DNA of 64,000 bases from Aldehydirespirator sp965220345. GTDB taxonomy: Bacteria > Actinomycetota > Acidimicrobiia > Acidimicrobiales > Aldehydirespiratoraceae. The notes beneath the pieces are model-generated. The model saw only the letters and a program-made list of their open reading frames with translations, was not told the DNA's origin and made no database searches. Positions 60,116-64,000 of the stretch are shown here, in pieces. The stretch lies in assembly GCA_965220345.1 (NCBI GenBank), contig OZ244822.1:558001-622000 (forward strand), given 5' to 3'. The translations under genes were made by a program, and so were the position numbers. Every line of letters starts with the position of its first letter. Position 1 is the first letter of the stretch.

Positions 60116-61075
60116 CTATATGGGGCGGCGGATTATGGCGTGCTCGCGGCGACTAGTTAGCCAAGCACCAAACAGCACTATGGCGATTCCGACCCATTGC
60201 ACTGCAAGCACCACCTCTGAGTTGAAACCTATTCCCAGCAACATAGCCACGATAGGGATGCAGTAGACAGCAGTACCTGCACGGGTGGCACCAGCACGCC
60301 CGACGAGTGCAGCCATCAGCGCGAAGGCCACACCGGTGTTGACAACCCCGAGCACCAGCACCGCTGCTACCGCTGTGACATCCCATTGCGACCCAGCCAA
60401 GCCCGCCAGCCCGAAAGGAGTGGTGACCAGCGAAGCAACACCGAGTGCTCGCATCATCACTGCCGGGGCTCCGTAACGCTGCTGCAACGGAACAGCTAGG
60501 TTCATGGCGATCCCGTAACAGAATGTGGCTAGCAAAACTAGCGAAATACCCCAAGCAGCAGCGCTTGAGTCAAGCGCTTCGGGCAGACTCAGAGTCGCAG
60601 CACCGACAAACCCGAGTGCTATTCCAACAGCCTGATGAAACCGCGGCAAAGAGCGCAAAAGCACCGCAGCGATAAGCGCACCAAAGATCGGCACCGAAGC
60701 ATTGAGCATCCCAGCTAATGCCGAGTCAATGTGCTGTTGTGCGATAGGAAACAGCAACAGCGGTATGACCATCCACAGAACACCGATCACTGCGACTTTC
60801 GGGTAATCGGCGCGCTGTAACGGCTGTCGAGCTGCCGGAACAACGGTGAGAGCCGCAAAGCCGAGCGTGATCCTGAGCCAGCTGATCACGGTGGGTTGCA
60901 GCGATTCCAAACTTATTTCGATCAGCAAAAAAGATGAACCCCAGATCAACGCAATGCCGACCAGCATCGCCCATTCGACCACCCCGAACGACTCAAGTCG
61001 TGATCCTTGCGTTGTGGAGAAGACTCGTTGGCTTGTTGGCGTGCTGTCGCTCAACGTGCTATCGGGGTGCGCCAA
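60116..61075 (-). CDS. EamA/DMT-family transporter
   Basis: A 319-residue protein with ten predicted helices in two EamA halves: WAMLVGIALIWGSSFLLIEI and GFAALTVVP in the first, WGISLVLLATFCYGIAMNLA in the second, and GIAIVLFGAWLTSRR at the end. DMT carriers export metabolites or amino acids. It overlaps the end of the branched-chain aminotransferase gene by 25 bases, so it could export an amino acid, though this is only inference. A start near residue 25 is possible. Confidence 0.87.
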   Translation of the reverse strand: MAHPDSTLSDSTPTSQRVFSTTQGSRLESFGVVEWAMLVGIALIWGSSFLLIEISLESLQPTVISWLRITLGFAALTVVPAARQPLQRADYPKVAVIGVLWMVIPLLLFPIAQQHIDSALAGMLNASVPIFGALIAAVLLRSLPRFHQAVGIALGFVGAATLSLPEALDSSAAAWGISLVLLATFCYGIAMNLAVPLQQRYGAPAVMMRALGVASLVTTPFGLAGLAGSQWDVTAVAAVLVLGVVNTGVAFALMAALVGRAGATRAGTAVYCIPIVAMLLGIGFNSEVVLAVQWVGIAIVLFGAWLTSRREHAIIRRPI

Positions 61076-62082
61076 GCGAAAAGGTCGGGTGCAGCACCTG
61101 TTTGAATGTCCAGCAGCGCTTGACGCAGTCGCAGTGTGTTGGGGCCTGGCTGACCATCACTGAAATGCATTGGCTCGCCGTCGTGAATGATCGTGCCGAC
61201 AGGTGCCACGACCGCTGCAGTGCCTGACAGGAACGCCTCACCATGCTCGCACCAATCAATCAGTTCGTCGGGATGGATGCAGCGCTCCTCAACCCGGTAA
61301 CCGAGATGCTCAGCTAAACGGATCACGCAGTCGCGGGTCACTCCATGCAGGAACGACTCGTCGAGATGTCTGGTGACTATCCGGTCGTCGTCTGCCAGAA
61401 AAAAGTTTGAAGCACCTGTCTCGGTGATGTCATCAGCGGTAGCAAACAACACCTGATCAACTGCTTCATTGGTGGACATTGCTGCTTGGGTGAGACCTAG
61501 TGCCATGGCATAGTTGGCACCACATTTGATCATCCCGAACTGTGCCACAGTGCGCTGCAACGACTTTTCTAGCAGCAAAGTCAAAGGTCTGAGACCGCCT
61601 TTGAAATAATCGCCGACCGGGCTGCAGACCACATACAGCAAAGCTTCCTGCGATGGTGCGGTGGCAGCACCAATGTTGGCTTCGGTGCCGATCAGCGTGG
61701 GACGTATATAAAGCGATCCTGGAGGCTCGGGGGCTTCTGCGGCGTTGGCCGTGACCGCATCAATGATCATCTGTCTCAGCATCGCCGGGTCAACAGGCGG
61801 CAGGCATAGACCCTCGGCGCTGCACACCAAGCGAGCAACATGATCATCTAAGCGAAACACTGCCAACGATCCGTCGCTTTGACGATGGGCTTTCATGCCC
61901 TCAAAGACAGCGCTGCCGTAATGCAGCACATGCGCTGCCGGGCTTATCCTCAATTCAGCGCAGGGCTCTGATGAACCTTGATAGGCGAAACTCCCACTGC
62001 TGGTGCGCGCAATGGTCATCTGCTCGCACATCACAGTCCCAAATGCGGAAGCATTCAGATCAGCCTTGTTCGTAATAGTCAT
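61051..62082 (-). CDS. ilvE: Branched-chain amino acid aminotransferase
   Basis: A 343-residue fold-type IV PLP enzyme that makes or breaks down valine, leucine and isoleucine. It shows HYGSAVFEGMKAHR, YIRPTLIGTE, the PLP lysine in GMIKCGANYA and ETGASNFFLADDD. The start at 62082 follows AGAGG; an open frame goes to 62205 with no family features. It is followed at once by the EamA gene. Confidence 0.93.
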   Translation of the reverse strand: MTITNKADLNASAFGTVMCEQMTIARTSSGSFAYQGSSEPCAELRISPAAHVLHYGSAVFEGMKAHRQSDGSLAVFRLDDHVARLVCSAEGLCLPPVDPAMLRQMIIDAVTANAAEAPEPPGSLYIRPTLIGTEANIGAATAPSQEALLYVVCSPVGDYFKGGLRPLTLLLEKSLQRTVAQFGMIKCGANYAMALGLTQAAMSTNEAVDQVLFATADDITETGASNFFLADDDRIVTRHLDESFLHGVTRDCVIRLAEHLGYRVEERCIHPDELIDWCEHGEAFLSGTAAVVAPVGTIIHDGEPMHFSDGQPGPNTLRLRQALLDIQTGAAPDLFAWRTPIAR

Positions 62083-62234
62083 CGCAGCCTCTGTTATCGC
62101 TGTCTCAATCATGTTCGGCGTGTAATGACGCAATGGTAGAGGGTGAACAGTTAGATCAGTTGCGATTATTGCAATCTCAGCGAGACCATGAGGGCACCCC
62201 ATCACACCTCATCGCTACCCTCGCTTTTGCTCCA

Positions 62235-63215
62235 CTATGCGGGTGCGGGGTTGGCTATTTCGGTGGTTAGTGCTAGGTCTTCGGCAGCGCAAGAAAGGTC
62301 GCTGACCGAGATTTGGAACTCGTCAATGGAGTTAGCAGTTACAAGCGCTGCAAGTTCGGCGCGGCATTCGCTGACTGTGCCACAAATCGTGAAAGACTTG
62401 ACCCAGTCGTCACGCACGAAACGGGCCGCCGCGGCGGGGCCTCCGTCTGAGAGAGCTTGGCGAATCTTGTTCTCCACCTCCGTGCTGAAGCCGAGTCGGG
62501 CTTTGACCTCAACAGGAGAATCAACGAGCCTGAAAGTGAGTGCCGCTCGGGCAGCTTCACGAGCCGCGTCGGTGGTTACCAGCATGGTCATGTAGCACAG
62601 CCGTGGTCTAGGCCGACCGCAAGCGGCCGCGGTCGCGGTCAACTCAGCCACATGCTCGCCGATCAACTCTTTATGAATAAACGACATGATGAAACCGTCA
62701 GCAAGCTCCCCAGCCAACTGCAGCACACGAGGTCCACGCCCGGCCAGCCATATGGCGATGTCAGATCTGCCGTAACTGAGCCGAGCCCCTTTGAAACCAC
62801 CAGCAACGCCCTCGTGGTCAAGGACTTGACCCGACCACAAGGCACGGCTCGTGGTCACCAACTCGCGCATAGCTGCAATCGGTGCTTTGCGCCGAATCGC
62901 CAGCGGGTTTAGTGTCAAGGTTCCGCCAGCGCCGATCCCCAGCACAGCACGGCCCTGAGAGGCTTCATCCAAGGTAGCAACAGCCGCAGCGGTAACTCCA
63001 GGATGACGCGTGTAGGCGTTGGTGATACCACTACCGAGCTGTACTGAGCGTGTGGCCGCAGCCACACAGGCCAGAGTCACCCAGCATTCACGAGCTGAGA
63101 GCCCTTCGTCGGGTATCCAGACCCGGCTGAAGCCGATCTGTTCAGCAGCTACGGCAGCAGCTACTACTTTGTTGACAGGGCCCGAAGGCATCACCATGCA
63201 AGCCAGTGCAACCAC
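62235..63215 (-). CDS. Luciferase-like (LLM class) F420-dependent oxidoreductase
   Basis: A 326-residue TIM-barrel oxidoreductase. Features are AAEQIGFSRVWIPDEGLS, LGSGITNAYTRHPGVTA, GRAVLGIGAGG and IWLAGRGPRVLQLAGELADG, close to methylene-tetrahydromethanopterin reductase-like, F420-using members that abound in actinomycetes. F420 rather than FMN is inferred. Substrate unknown. It reads away from ilvE with no overlap. Confidence 0.87.
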   Translation of the reverse strand: MVALACMVMPSGPVNKVVAAAVAAEQIGFSRVWIPDEGLSARECWVTLACVAAATRSVQLGSGITNAYTRHPGVTAAAVATLDEASQGRAVLGIGAGGTLTLNPLAIRRKAPIAAMRELVTTSRALWSGQVLDHEGVAGGFKGARLSYGRSDIAIWLAGRGPRVLQLAGELADGFIMSFIHKELIGEHVAELTATAAACGRPRPRLCYMTMLVTTDAAREAARAALTFRLVDSPVEVKARLGFSTEVENKIRQALSDGGPAAAARFVRDDWVKSFTICGTVSECRAELAALVTANSIDEFQISVSDLSCAAEDLALTTEIANPAPA

Positions 63216-63325
63216 GGCAACGACACTAACGGCTAGTCACCCGTAGGCGCTGACAGGCAAACAGGCAATGGATTTGCTGACTGTGGAAATGTCAACGCAC
63301 GAGTCCTTAGCCGTTCAGCGAGTAA

Positions 63326-63946
63326 TTAGATTGGAGCAGAGCGGCCTTTCAGGATGTCGTCAAAGCCGCGGATCAGGCTGTGCTCAGTGTCTTGAACGTC
63401 ATCGGGGCTAGCCGCGAAATAGCCGGTGGCCATGCCCGTTTCGGCGGCAGCGTCGAGATACTCCGGCACGCTCGACAAATAAAGACAATCGCGGGCATCC
63501 ACCGACATCACCCGGCGGGTCGCCTCCAACAGCGGCCTTTCGGGCAGAGCGGCACCAACCTCGCCGCTGACCATCCACGACGACACCGAGTCTTCAAGTT
63601 GAGCCATCCGCCGCAGTCGTTGACCCCATTCGCGAGGCTGATTACCTATAGCCGCCACCGGCAGGTTGCGGGCGGCTACACGGTCAAGGAAGGGATGCAG
63701 CCCCGGTACCAGCTTGTAAGACGACAGATAGCGGGTTTCGACCTCAGCGGCGATCGGGCCAAGCCCGAGATCACTCCAGAACTCTTCAACAGTTAATCGT
63801 CCCAGCACCAGCTGACGGTGCCGATCGCGGATCAGGTCAGGTTCAATGTCGGGATTTTCGGCTCGGATAACCGGCAGCAGCAAACCCTCAAGCGGGTTGG
63901 TGGGACGCACGATCACTCCATGCACATCCAGCACCAGCAGCCGCAA
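63326..63946 (-). CDS. HAD-fold protein with degenerate active site, open to the window edge
   Basis: A 206-residue stretch with the shape of a HAD phosphatase: LLVLDVHGVIV at the start and LYLSSVPEYLDAAAETGMAT near 150. All four motifs are damaged. Motif I is D-V-H-G instead of D-x-D-G; motif II has Asn in AIGNQPRE where Ser or Thr is usual; the motif III lysine is missing (LPERP); and the acidic pair of motif IV reads SS. It is therefore probably not a phosphatase. The TTG at 63946 is a weak start, and the frame stays open upstream to 64000 with charged residues (EAEAKQPRKRLL), so this may be the C-terminal part of a longer protein. Confidence 0.7.
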   Translation of the reverse strand: MRLLVLDVHGVIVRPTNPLEGLLLPVIRAENPDIEPDLIRDRHRQLVLGRLTVEEFWSDLGLGPIAAEVETRYLSSYKLVPGLHPFLDRVAARNLPVAAIGNQPREWGQRLRRMAQLEDSVSSWMVSGEVGAALPERPLLEATRRVMSVDARDCLYLSSVPEYLDAAAETGMATGYFAASPDDVQDTEHSLIRGFDDILKGRSAPI

Positions 63947-64000
63947 AAGACGTTTGCGCGGCTGCTTTGCTTCGGCCTCTCTAGCGGCTGCGCGCTCTCG

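Noticed and set aside
62166..62174. TTATTGCAA half-site before ilvE, like the palindromes at 53.7 and 56.8 kb
   Set aside because: No inverse partner follows at the four-base gap; a single half-site is expected by chance.
1..64000. tRNA or rRNA genes
   Set aside because: I saw no T-loop consensus with a matching acceptor stem and no rRNA signature; a tRNAscan run would settle it.

Overview
The window looks like a chromosomal segment of an uncultured or little-studied actinomycete, perhaps an acidimicrobiial or marine lineage. This is an inference from gene content: an O-phosphoserine-type CysM with a Mec-like JAMM protease, a SigK/RskA-like pair next to a fasciclin lipoprotein, a DUF222-HNH (13E12-type) protein, an F420-type luciferase-like oxidoreductase, and lipoproteins with an AAACGDDD-type lipobox. 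I saw no rRNA or tRNA gene. Several intergenic regions are unusually long and rich in short direct repeats, tandem duplications and inverted repeats.

Layout. 0-2.3 kb: a translationally coupled pair, an AlbA_2/Schlafen-type regulator with a GHKL-like C-terminus and a ParA/MinD-like ATPase. 2.4-10.6 kb: housekeeping and metabolism (pyruvate kinase, glycerophosphodiesterase, CysM, an MFS exporter, an alpha/beta hydrolase whose 3' end is tandemly duplicated, a Mec-like protease) broken by repeat-rich gene-free DNA. 11.1-15.5 kb: an Nmad2-like protein split by a one-base frameshift, a DUF222-HNH protein and a macrodomain protein. 15.57-27.2 kb: a complete type I-G (formerly I-U) CRISPR-Cas locus. 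The array has 29 full repeats and several damaged ones, followed by a 169-bp leader-like gap and cas2, cas4-cas1, a small Cas8g/Csb3-like gene, cas3, csb2, csb1 and a 126-residue unknown; all genes read on the minus strand, and the repeat end (ATTGAAGG on minus) says the array does too. 27.5-31.5 kb: an ATPase, then a fasciclin lipoprotein, ECF sigma and anti-sigma module. 31.8-37.4 kb: an SDR, a BsuBI/PstI-type restriction-modification pair, a DUF429 protein and a DUF4143 ATPase. 37.6-41.1 kb: a 1175-residue secreted Calx-beta protein whose start is preceded by a 12-G homopolymer. 41.8-54.9 kb: a carbohydrate (probably amino-sugar) cluster with an ABC importer, GH2, GH4, ROK/BadF-type kinase, Gfo/Idh, DegT/AHBA-type aminotransferase, a glycerol-1-phosphate-dehydrogenase-like enzyme and a divergent SIS-domain isomerase/deaminase. 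55-59 kb: a Fur-family regulator, a His-rich CDF zinc exporter and a copper P1B ATPase. 59.1-64 kb: two coupled unknown genes, an EamA transporter, branched-chain aminotransferase, a luciferase-like oxidoreductase and a HAD-fold protein that has lost its catalytic residues and is open to the window edge.

How the parts fit. Defence genes cluster between 0 and 37 kb (CRISPR I-G, PstI-like RM, DUF4143 ATPase, AlbA_2/ParA pair, Nmad2 remnant). The sugar cluster reads as importer, extracellular or cytosolic glycosidases, kinase and deaminase feeding amino sugars into glycolysis. The strongest new leads are: (a) two perfect 26-bp palindromes of the same design, one before the CDF zinc exporter and one before the dehydrogenase that heads the sugar operon; (b) the poly-G tract at the start of the large secreted protein; (c) three CRISPR spacers that match one coding site with differences only at third codon positions; (d) CRISPR-like repeats with a 72-74-base period scattered in the gene-free DNA outside the main array.
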